From: Gordionus sp. m RMFG-2023
Taxonomy: Eukaryota > Nematomorpha > Gordioida > Chordodea > Parachordodidae
Reading direction: 5' to 3'
NCBI RefSeq assembly: GCF_954871325.1
Contig: NC_088776.1
Location: forward strand, 24,786,508 to 24,850,507
DNA length: 64,000 nucleotides
Positions within the stretch are counted from its first letter, which is position 1, and each line of letters begins with the position of its first letter. The notes beneath the pieces are model-generated. The model had not been told where the DNA came from. It ran no database searches and saw nothing but the letters and a program-made list of their open reading frames with translations. The position numbers were made by a program, and so were the translations under genes. Positions 46,980-64,000 of this stretch are shown piece after piece.

Positions 46980-47202
46980 TAGTGTTGTTAAACGACTCGT
47001 TTTGAGCCGATTTTTTAAAACGGCTAACTCAATACTTCACCTAGAAAAATATTACGCAAGCCTGAAGATTTTGCTTATAGAAGGAACAAAGGTCCATACA
47101 TATATTATCGAAATCTCAAGGCTTAGGCTATATTTTTCTGGCTAAAATATTGAGTTCGCCGTTTTTAAAAATCGGCTCAAAACGAGTCGTTTAACAACAC
47201 TA
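46980..47202. mobile_element. 223-bp hAT-type MITE, near-perfect fold-back
   Basis: The ends tagtgttgttaaacgactcg and its exact inverse cgagtcgtttaacaacacta extend into a ~45-bp terminal inverted repeat with gttttgagccgattttt. The exact 8-bp target duplication aatatagg is at 46972-46979 and 47203-47210. No coding capacity. It shares the TAGTG(T/C)TG start with the elements at 11345-12184 and 58467-58854. Confidence 0.93.
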
Positions 47203-47210
47203 AATATAGG

Positions 47211-48117
47211 AATCAAATTAAATATTTTTTATAAACGCGTTCCAGATCTGAAATGTGGAACGGAACATTTTTGGCCGTAAATATATTTATTTTTTTATTA
47301 AATAAAAATTTATATACTATATGAATAAATATACAATTACATCATTGGCTTTAAATCAATAAAAAGAAATTGCCAAAAAATCCGTTTAAGCTCACGATTA
47401 AGTAAAGTATTATATGTAATACAAAAATGAAAAACATATAAATAAGTTATTATAAAAAATTATATATAATATGAAATATAAAAGTAAATGCTCATAATAA
47501 ATAAGTATTAATAAAATTAAATTATGTATAATATTGATGTTTGTACCTGTATAATGCAAAAGTACTATATTAATTTCAATCAAATTTGGTCCCTACTGGG
47601 AAAATGTTGATATAGCAAATTTTTCTATAAAAAAGGTACTTAAAATAAGGCAAATAAAATTGATAAATTATTTACAGCCATTCACAATTTAAAAAAATAA
47701 GAAAATTTAAATAGGGATGTGCAAACAAATATTGAGCATCGTACATAATATAAATATGTGGATGGATAATATTCCTGGAACATTCTAGAAAAACATATTC
47801 TACAAAGGTAAATTTTATATTAAAATAGTAATAAGATATATTTGGAAAAAATTATCTAGATTGATAAGTTGGTTAATATTTGTTATATATAAGCCATGAT
47901 AAATTTATACATTATAAACTTTGGCAATTTTATATGAATTTAAAACTTTAAAAAACGAGTTTTTGTGGTAAAGCAATACAATTAATAAGATAGGAAGCAA
48001 TATATTGGTAATTAATGAGCTGGGTTTAGAATTTTTATTTAAATGATAATCTATTCATACATCTAATAATTTGTTTATTATTATAACGAATGGGAAACAC
48101 GCAAGATTTCAATGGGC
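47211..48117. other. AT-rich stretch downstream of CDC42
   Basis: No gene or clear repeat recognised. This is presumably where the CDC42 3' UTR ends, but I cannot place the site. Confidence 0.35.
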
Positions 48118-54998
<6,881 letters not shown>

Positions 54999-55016
54999 CT
55001 ATTATATGAACCTAAA

Positions 55017-56180
55017 AATATAAATATTTATATTTATATATTACCTTATTAACGTTTCCTAACGAAATGTTTTACAAATAAAAATATAAAATATGTTAGA
55101 TATTTTTAATCCACATGGAAGAAATCTTTTCTATTTTATTATACGGTTGATATTGATATAATAATTTTTCCACTTTTTTCTAAAAATGTGCAAGATTTTA
55201 TACAAGGTTCTTCTAAGAAGCGCTTTAAATAAAATTTAAAATACATAGTTTATATAATTAATAAGGTGGCTTCTCTTCTAGAATATACCACATCAATCTT
55301 TAAATATATTACTTAATATATATTTGAAAAATATTTTTAAAAATAGGTGCAAGATTGATTCAATAATAGAGTTTTTAATTTTCTTTTAACCTTAATAAAT
55401 TATAATGATTAATGAACTTAAATTTGGTTAATAAATTTTTTTTATTGGAATAAAATTTTCTTACTATCCTCTCCTATGCTTTTCCTCCTTATCTTATTAA
55501 TAAGCTCGACAAGAAACTGGCTTTATCAATGAGTTTATTAGTTGAACCTTATCAGGGTTACGCCAATATTTATTGTCTGATGAGTACTTAATTCATCAAT
55601 CAGTTTTGCCAGTCACTAACCAAAAACAGTTATATAAGCTAAATAAAAAATATAACATTACTCATAAGCCTTTGATTTTGAATGGCGATTAGAAAATAAA
55701 TTACATATAACTGAAATAAGGGATTTCCCCAATTTCAAAATATTTTTGAATCTTATGATTTTACGATATTTGTATATATTTTTTTATCTTTTCTGTTTAT
55801 TATATAATATTAGTATATTTCCAAAAAATTTGATTGGAATCTGAATCTAATATTAAAACGTAATCTTAAAGCGGAAAGTTTGCCAAACATCGGTGTTTAG
55901 GCCAATATGTAATGCTTTATTATAATACATGTGGGAGAATTGAATTTTGAATGAATTCCAAGTGGACCTCTCAGCCATGGAACGAGAGTTCGATCCGATG
56001 ATTTTCGACAGAACACTCGACCTCTTAATACAATAAACGAGTACAGCGAAGAACAATCTCCTGCCCTCGAGTTCTTAAAATTGAATTTCTTAAAAAATAT
56101 AATATATCGCTCAGAAATTTTTACAATTATTTTTAAGTGCATAAGCATGATTTTTTGAGTTTTAAAATTAATCATTACTT
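55017..56180. other. intergenic stretch upstream of CDC42
   Basis: It must hold the CDC42 5' UTR exon and promoter, which I cannot place. A less AT-rich patch at 55890-56060 has an open minus-strand frame (RTLVPWLRGPLGIHSKFNSP) with no family that I recognise. Confidence 0.35.
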
Positions 56181-56189
56181 TATATCTTC

Positions 56190-56845
56190 TAGTCTATATC
56201 ATGAAGAGATGGGGGTAACATATTTCCAAAAAAATTTCTAGACAAGGATATCAAATGGAAGGTAATAAAATGATTTTGAGCACTTTAAAACCAATATTCT
56301 ATCTAGGTCCTCGTATCAAGGTTTATAGAAATTTAAATTCTTTTACACAAAGATACGGACATCAAATGAAAGCGAATATAAATAATTTTTGAAAGCTATT
56401 ATCCTTCTTGATTCTTTGATATAGCTCATTGAAGAGGGGTAGAGGGTGTGGGCAGTGAAAAAACTTTAAAATAAATCTCCATAAGAGTATTAAATGAAAG
56501 TTAATTTTAAAAATATTTCATGGTTAGTCACTTTGTGTTAAGTCTGAGCCTGGTTGAGGGGAAGAGAAGGGTGAAATATTTATAATATATATTTCCACAT
56601 GGGTAACAAATGAGAGATAATAAAAGGATGTTTACACTGAGGAAAAGGATTGGGGGGGGGGGGTAAAAATTTTAACATAATATCTCGACATGAATATCAA
56701 ATAGAAATATCTTTCGATTTGTTAATCATCTCCATCACTATAACTCATGAGGAAGATCAAATTTTAAAAATTTTAATATGTATATCTTCGCATGGAAGGG
56801 AAAGGGGTAAGGGGAGGAGGGGGGGGGGGGGTGAATGATTCCCGT
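56190..56845. repeat. degenerate satellite with G-rich tracts, ~100-150-bp units
   Basis: A loose unit recurs about five or six times: 'atctc(c/g)acatg..gtatcaaatg(a/g)aag..taataaaa..gagg..ggggt'. Examples are gacaaggatatcaaatggaa (56242), acggacatcaaatgaaagc (56355), ctccataagagtattaaatg (56477), cacatgggtaacaaatgag (56595) and cgacatgaatatcaaatag (56687). G runs of 10-14 occur at 56652 and 56819. Confidence 0.6.
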
Positions 56846-56929
56846 TTATGATTTAAGTAACTTTTGTGAGTAAATTAATATTATTTTGTTTTCTTTTAAA
56901 TAGATGCATCTGCAATATATTTATTGTTT

Positions 56930-57200
56930 CGCGGTTATGACTTCGTGCAGATATATTCGCCGTAGAAAATTGGCAATAGGGAGTTCGCTAACACGTGTTC
57001 GCGAATAAGGTTTCGCTAAATTGTATTCGCTTTAAAGTATTAACGGTTGAGGTTTCACGGAAATAAATTCGAGATATTATTTTCGTTTAAAATGTTTCTC
57101 GAAAAAAAAAATTGCGGAATTGATTTCGTTACTTTTGATATAAATTTCCTTCGCGATAAGTTTCGCTAAATTTTTATCCATGTAAGTTTCCCTGAATTGA
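56930..57200. repeat. irregular array of TTCGC-type motifs
   Basis: About a dozen variants of (g/a)tttcgctaaat occur in 270 bp: attcgccgtag, gttcgctaac, gttcgcgaataagg, tttcgctaaattg, attcgctttaaag, tttcacgg, tttcgtttaaa, tttctcgaaaa, atttcgttac, ccttcgcgataag, tttcgctaaattt. Spacing varies between about 15 and 35 bases. All are on one strand. No coding explanation seen. Confidence 0.55.
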
Positions 57201-57686
57201 CCTGATACGAATTTTTTAAAGTTGAATATTAAAATATTTTAACGTAGTATATTACTTTTTTTGACTTAGTAAAAATATTAATGGTTTTAATTTCATATCA
57301 AAAACATTGTGAAAATTTTTGAATAGCTTATGTCATTGTAATAACTATAGCTTATTGCCATGCATAAACCTTTTTTTGAGCGTCAACCATTTTGAAAGTA
57401 AACTGTAGTATTCTTAATTTATTTTTTCATAGAGAAAATATATATTTAAGATATATAAATAGCTTAAAGTATATATTTATATTAGCCTATTTAATAAGCG
57501 ATTATAATTATTATAAACTTCTTCACTTACGTCAATATATAAAGTATAAAATACGAAGCATATTCGAAGTTATAAATAACAGAAAAATATAGTATATAAA
57601 TATTAATTATATATAAGATAAATTGAATCATTTGATTATGTTTTAACTTGGGTATATATTACTAAAATTTAGAATTATATAATATG
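57201..57686. other. AT-rich stretch downstream of the Slingshot stop
   Basis: No gene recognised. Likely includes the Slingshot 3' UTR. Confidence 0.35.
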
Positions 57687-60600
57687 TCATGTTTTAAGAG
57701 TAGGATTCTGGAAAAAAGTTGAGGAATTTTCATTTTTAAAATTTTTATCGATGTTGTTAAGCAGACGGCGACCAATCGGAACTGAGCTTTTTCGCGATTT
57801 TAGAATCATTTCTGAAGAAGTATTGATGGATTTTATCGTTGGATTAGATAGATTATTGGTATCATTGAAAAGGCGCAAATATTGATGTTGTTTAAGGGCC
57901 TCCCCTTTCTTCCTTCTGGAATTCAACACTATCGTGTTATCGGCATTGTTGAGAATGATATTTTCCTTTTCGCCTTTCTTGGGTGATGGTACAATGTTGC
58001 AAGGTGATATTTCATCGTTAATGATACTCAAATTTATATGCGTAGGAAATGCTCCTTTTTCGTTATTGTAAATACCGTTTCCAATGAGACTAGAACGAGA
58101 TCGTACGAATCCTCTTGGAAAAAAGGAGGTTTCCGGATAATTTTGACAAAAAGCGTGTTGTTTATTTAGGTTTATTTTATCGTCGATGGCAAAAATATTT
58201 CTATGATTTCTATCAATTATAGTTGCGGCATTATAAAATCTTCTGTGAAACGAGACGGGTTCTGCGTCGTACCAGGTATGCCTTTTGATAGCAGGCGGAT
58301 AGGAGTCAAAATTATGACTTCCTTTCTTGTGTGGCGTACTATTATAGGTCAATTTTTCAAAATCTTAGTTATTTTATAAATAAAATTTTACGAGATTAGT
58401 AGACATAGATATATTGTATAAAATAAGAATTCCTACTATTAGGATACTCATTCATAAAATTATAAATAGTGCTGCACCGATTTTTTGCCGATATTTAAAT
58501 AGCCTGGTTATAAATGTGTATATTTCGAAATTGGCACAAATTGAGAGATATTTTTTAATGTATAACCATCTTAGAATATTAATAACACTTAGAAATATGT
58601 TATCAGGTAAAAATATTTTAAATGGGGTAGCGGCAAAATAAATCAACCTATGGGGGTTTTGTGAACAAATTTTATACCGTCCGATTCTATCGTTTCCTTA
58701 AAATAATTTTGTTATATGGCAAATTGTAATGTTATATTGATATTCCAAGATGTTCATGCAAAAAAAATTAGCTGTCAATCTCGTGCCAATTCTGAGATAT
58801 ATACTTTTATAATTAGTTCGTTTCAATATCGGCAAAAATATCGACACAGACCTAATTATAAATTGCAATTATTAAACAAAAACTGTATAAATATAAATGT
58901 AAATGAAGACAGAAGATCAATGTTATTTAATTTAAGTTTTTTTTAAAAATTCATTTTAAAATAAATCATATAAAATGCCTTCAAATGCCGATGTACTATT
59001 ATATTTTTTTAAAGTATACTTAATGTCTTATCTTTAACCATCCCTTTAGAAATGTGAAGAGAATGTGAAAGACGCAATCCTTTGTTGTGAGCCATAAATT
59101 CGCGTTCAGGATTTGACAAGACTTTCATATTGATTTTGTTCTTAATGAGTTTAGGTTTCATGAAGGCATCTTGTCTGTCATTAAGGTTATTCCTTTAAAT
59201 TAAAATTAATGAACAAGTATTTAAATTTAACATAAGCTTATATCTTATTTTATGCCAGTTATTAAAAAACTATGAATTAATTGTACAAAAAATGTTTAGT
59301 AAATTTCGCGTCAGTCATGGAATGAGGAAAAATAATAATATTGGGCAGCAACTCTAATTAATAATGATAAAATAAGAATACGATCAGCGTTCTGGTATAT
59401 ATAACAATAGAACGATATTTCTTAATTTACATTGTTCGCCATATTTATTTTTTCATTATTTAATTTTAACTCATTCGCCATATTTATAATAATATACATT
59501 AATTCGGAATTCATATAATTATTATACAATTAATAAAAGTAGGTCTCATGTCGACCGATAAATTGAAAATAATTATAATATAATATAATCACATTTGAAT
59601 CCGTCAAATAAAAAATGACTGCTTGTCATTTCTCAACACTATACTCGCTCCATCAATGATGCAAATGTCACATTTTAAGGCCAGGCCCGGATTTAACTTT
59701 TTTATCTGAGGATGCACCGATACTGTATTAGTTAGTATCTAACGATCGATACTTCAATTTTAACTGATACTAGTGAAACTAATTTTCTTTTAAAACAAAT
59801 ATCAAAAACGTATATAGGAAATATTACCTCAGAAAATATAAATGGGTTAACCTTTATAGATATTTGAAACTAAATATTGATAAAATCACTGAAAAATTAG
59901 CTAAATTCAGGCTTAATATTTTTTAAAAAAAATCGGACGTGTTGTTAAACTTAAATTTTTAAATATAATATTAAATTTTGTGAAATAAATTAATATATTA
60001 TAAAACTATTGCAAAACAAGGCGCCAATATTTTTTATTTGTGGTTTGGCCCATTTTTTCTAATCAATAATTTTTACAAATTTATATTTATTTTAAATGCT
60101 TAAATTTTTTTATCTTTGTACAAATTATTTATCACATTCTTAAAATAAATTTTGGCGTCTCATTTTTTATATATTTATCATAATTTATAAATGTAAATTA
60201 AATTAAAGAAACAAAATTAAAAAAATTAGCAACACCTTCATTTTACTTATCTTAGAAATTTTGTAAATTAATATATTTTATAAATTCATAAATAATGTAG
60301 GCTTAAAAAGATTATTATCGGTTAAAATTAAAGTTGCATGCCGATACCATGAACATCGATTAATTTCATAAAAAATTTTCCCATTTCATAGTCTAATTTT
60401 ATTATTTAAATTCAAAAGTTTGTGGATAGTTAATAAAAAATTAAACATCTATTTTTGTTTACATGGCTTGCTCCTTGTACCGAGACCATGAACTCGCCTC
60501 CTTGTACCTATGGTCGTGATGCTGTATCATGGCATTGCATAAAAAGGCTAATTTCGATTTAATAAAATTATAATTGAAGGACGAGTTTTGTTTATTAATG

Positions 60601-63600
60601 GACTTTACGTTCGGTGAAGGTTTCTTTTCGAGGTCACATTTGGGGATGTTTTTATTACTCTGGCCATTAACCGATTTACCATCAAAATTTTCTTTTAAAC
60701 CTGCCTCGTGGGTCTCCATATAAAAACTGACAACCCTGCGAATTCCCCTAAAAGTGGTCGCATTCGTGGTATTGATAGTCAAGGTTTTGTCAGAATTATT
60801 TATAATTTCTAGAGGGGTACAATATTCGTTTTTAGGATCGTATGGGTTTATCGTGTCTTAAAAAAATAAATGAAGTATATTTTAAAATTTTGACTAATCT
60901 GGACCTTGAGAAACTATTCGAAAATAAATTAATACGGAACACAGGCGTTACTTTAAAATTAGCATCATGTTTTTGAAATATCGAAATTAAATAGATATAG
61001 GAAATACAATATAAGTTATTTTTTAAAAGATTGCATTTTATTATGCTATATTACCAGGGACCTAAAACAAGAGCAAAGGTTAGGTTCCAGGTCCCTGCTT
61101 ATTATATTAACATACCTATACAGAATTTGCTAGACGCTTCAAATTTTAAATATTCGGGTTGAAGGTTTTTTTTTTCACCATTCTCATAATAAATTCTATG
61201 ATTTATATTATTGTTATTGTCTATGTTGCTATCATCAAATTCCTCGTCTATATTCCCGATCTTGATACTGTTAACGTCATTGAGAGAAGTATTATGATCT
61301 TGAGAGTTTGAAGAACTAAGGAAATCATTGTTTTCTGAAGATATAGATGTTAGGTGGTTGTATTTGTTTAGATAATAAGGTTTCAAGTTTGATTCAGATT
61401 TAGAACGCCAAATCATAATTTGTCTGTTATGGCTTAAACAAAATATTTATATTTTTAAAAAAATTAAAATCTCCATAATCCTTTTACACTTAGAAATCTT
61501 AGTCATAGAAAAAGAAATTGCGAGATAAAACATGTTTTAATTAGCTTTATTTAAAAAGTAAATTAAATAGAAATGAATCATAAAAGGGACCAAGAATCGT
61601 TAAATATAATGCCGATTATAAATAAAAATAAATTTACCTTAAAACAAGAGAAGATCCAAATTTATACTAAATTATTAAATTGAAAGAATAATACCGAAAA
61701 TTCTAATATATCATCAAAAAAATGAACAAAATTAAGCGCTCGTAAGACTAATGTCTTTATTTTTCTGGACCACGAACCCTGAACCCAAACCTGGTTAAGA
61801 AATAGTTCATTGAACCAGAACCCCAACCTGAACCATTTTTTTAGGTGGGTTAGCATGATTTTTACCAGCCATCATTTTGTAAAATTTCATATAAAAAAAG
61901 GTGGTATATTTTTTGTATTGGTTAGATTATTATCAAAAGTAAGACTGAATAAAAAACAAAGTCAAAATGTATCGTTTTATTAAATGATTTAAAATCTATA
62001 TTTTAATTTTAACATTTTAATGGATATGTCCTGATCTTAAATACTTTTTAAAAACTTAGGGCTTATATTTGAGAAGATATCGTGATATTTCGTTTAATAA
62101 TTAAAATAAATCGAAAAATAATTCTTGAACCCTGAATTTATAAAGGGTTCGAGTTCCTGGTTTTAATATTTATGTGTGTCATCAAACAACGAGATTAGAA
62201 CCCAAGTTAGCGAAATTCCTTTACTTCAAATTGATTTAGGCCTAAAAACTAGGGCCTAATCGACTCAAACATTCTAGGTAAGTGATTATGTATTTTAAAC
62301 ATTATAAGAAATTATAACTTAATTTTATTTTTTATAAGCACTTTTTATAGGTGATTTGTAATGGGATATATATTTAGATCTAACCTTGCCCTTAAGATGC
62401 CCTGATAGGTTAGTAACTGTCGTTCAAAATTTGGGTTGGGTTGTACGCAGGGCCTCTTCGATCGAACTAACGAGAGTGCAATATCGTAGGAGAGTCGCTG
62501 GCTTTTCATCACGTAAGCTATGACAACGCTAGCTGAACGGCTTATTCCCATTTTACAATGCACTAAAATGTTGTGATTACCGGTGTTTGGATTGTTGGTG
62601 GAATTATTCGTGTCCCTTTCAATGTTATGTTTATCCCGATCAATGTTATTTAATTTGTGAAATTTTTCAGATTTTTCGAGCAAGGGCGTCGAGAAGGGAT
62701 TATAGAATGGCAAATGAGATAAGTGGGTTGGGCTTGGAGATTTCCTAATAGTGCCTGATCTTTGGCCTTTTTTTATTGCTCTTGATATGAATCTAATGAG
62801 TGTAAAATTTAAATTTTAGTCTTTGATATCAATTTTTATTAATAAAAAATTACTTATAAGTTTTGTCCCAATGCGGTAGTAGATTACTTAGTTCGTCATC
62901 GGCGACACGTATATTTTGATAGAAAAAAATATCAGGGAAAAAGTTTTCGATTTCCTTTGTAACGTTAATTATGTAGCCGATGCTAATTAAATTATTCATA
63001 AAAAAAATTATAATATATTATCTAAATAGTAATAAATAAACGATTTTAAAAGCTTAAAATAACTTTTTCCGGTCTAATTGAGTAAAAATACCTAACATAA
63101 AAGCCTGCTAAGTCTGAAATCAAAAAAGATTTTAAATCACATGACTTATATAAATTAGAAGTCCGCTAGTTTATCCTGAGTTGTTTTTAAAAATATATAA
63201 ATGTAACCGATTAGCCCGTAGCTCTTCAAGGTTCGAAGCATTCCATTCGCTTCCCAGGTACAGGTTAGTGGTTACAGGGGTAGCACGATCCATCCTCCCC
63301 AAGATGAGAAGCAAACGCTCTTCCACGAAAGCCTTTAATTCCCCCGGGCGGTGGAGAGAGAGGTCTCCGTCGTGCCATTCCGGCCCGATCTGGGCTAACT
63401 CTCGTTCTAGGCCGTGTCTTATTGAGAGAAAAGTTGCCTCCTCTGGATCCGCTACAGACATAACGCGACGCAGAGCTTCTGTCACGATAGATTTTTGATG
63501 CCGTGAAAGCGTTTTAATGTTAAAGTGGCGGTTAGAATTGTCAGCTGAGAGATGATTAGTTTTAGTAGTTTGGGTCCAATAGCAGTGGGCTGAGGCCAGA

Positions 63601-64000
63601 TCGTAATAGAGGGAGGCACAGGCTGGAGATCGATCAGCCGGAGGGAGAGCACGCCATTCTCGAAAGGCTACGGGGTCGGGAGCTCGTCTGGATAGTGAGT
63701 CGTAGTGTTCTAAAGACGAGGCGTAGCTCGGAGACGATCGCTGGCGAGATAACCCGCTTGTTATAAATTGGAGGAGATAAAACAAAAAACGTAATGTGAT
63801 TATTTATAAATTGTTTTAAAAAATCATTTGAAAATAATGTCTTTCTTTAATAATTTAAACCTGGTGAAGAGGAGCTCGTGCAGGCATTGAGCTGCGCACC
63901 ACATAGCCCTAACACATATCGGTTTGAAGTAAAGGTCCTTTGAATGTTCCAAATTATCTTTGTCATAGAGATCAACTAAAGGGGGCGGATTTAAAGCAGG
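57687..64000 (-). CDS. SSH: Slingshot-type cofilin phosphatase, 928 residues in window, 5' end outside
   Basis: Dual-specificity phosphatase that activates cofilin by removing a Ser phosphate, so promoting actin turnover. Minus-strand exons 63861->64000, 63208-63756, 62854-62982, 62385-62792, 61116-61432, 60463-60856, 59020-59192 and 57687-58363 have consistent GT-AG phases and total 2787 nt including TGA. Domains in order: end of the SSH-N region (YFKPICVRAMWCAAQCLHEL), DEK-C-like segment (AFVEERLLLILGRMD), DSP domain (LYLGSEWNASNLEELRANRI, YIINVTKEIENFFPDIFFYQ), acid loop RVADDELSNLLPHWD, catalytic ILVHCKMGISRSASVVIAY, and YQGILRASHNRQIMIWRSKS. A long Asn/Ser/Lys-rich tail follows, as in other Slingshots. 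Odd: about 60 extra residues lie between KFISRAIKKG and the catalytic loop. The last three exons carry no recognised domain and are joined on phase alone, so they are less certain. Confidence 0.92.
58467..58854. mobile_element. 388-bp hAT-type MITE in a Slingshot intron
   Basis: Inverted ends: left tagtgctgcaccgatttttt then gccgatatt; right, inverted, taggtctgtgtcgatatttt then tgccgatatt. Imperfect arms extend about 75 bp and include aattggcac. The exact 8-bp target duplication attataaa is at 58459-58466 and 58855-58862. The interior is AT-rich without a gene. The arms have diverged, so it is older than the MITE at 46980-47202. Confidence 0.88.

Noticed and set aside
58414-58946. Small frames on both strands in the Slingshot intron
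   Set aside because: They lie in and around a MITE with inverted arms; similarity between them comes from the arms, not from coding.

Overview
The window looks like nuclear DNA of an animal with a very AT-rich, intron-rich and transposon-rich genome. The evidence is three recognisable animal genes with GT-AG introns. Slingshot in particular is known to me as an animal phosphatase family. I cannot resolve the phylum. The LINE, with its 'agggcatccg' leader motif, resembles LINEs I know from several invertebrate groups, but that is weak evidence.

Host genes. (1) The 3' two thirds of an insulin-degrading enzyme gene (IDE, M16 metallopeptidase) fills 80-14825 on the plus strand. It has 16 coding exons with fully consistent splice phases and ends in an unusual acidic tail. 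(2) A small unrecognised gene with at least two coding exons lies at 40271-40853, plus strand. (3) A complete CDC42 gene (four coding exons, 191 residues) runs on the minus strand from 54995 to 48118, with a 5 kb third intron filled by transposons. (4) The 3' part of a Slingshot cofilin phosphatase gene (eight exons, 928 residues in the window) runs on the minus strand from the window edge to 57687. It carries about 60 extra residues inside the catalytic domain.

Mobile DNA takes up much of the rest. The best preserved element is a 5.5 kb Mutator-like transposon (MULE) at 17877-23357. It has a perfect 9-bp target duplication, an open transposase with a SWIM zinc finger, and inverted arms built from tandem ~230-bp repeats in unequal copy number. 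Five hAT-type elements or MITEs have exact 8-bp target duplications (728-3481, 11345-12184, 24526-27710, 46980-47202, 58467-58854). Also present are a decayed long-inverted-repeat transposon of unknown superfamily (49825-51945), hAT fragments, a Tc1-like fragment, tRNA-derived SINEs, a LINE, another retroelement remnant, and a cluster of Ty3/gypsy-type LTR elements (31.6-38.3 kb). That cluster contains one short element whose two 275-bp LTRs look identical.

Layout: IDE with hAT insertions in its introns (0-15 kb); repeats and a hAT remnant (15-18 kb); MULE (18-23 kb); hAT, SINEs and LINE (23-31 kb); LTR cluster (31.5-38.3 kb); small unknown gene (40-41 kb); decayed intergenic DNA (41-48 kb); CDC42 (48-55 kb); satellite-like intergenic DNA (55-57.7 kb); Slingshot (57.7-64 kb). 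CDC42 and Slingshot both act in actin control, but their adjacency may be chance.
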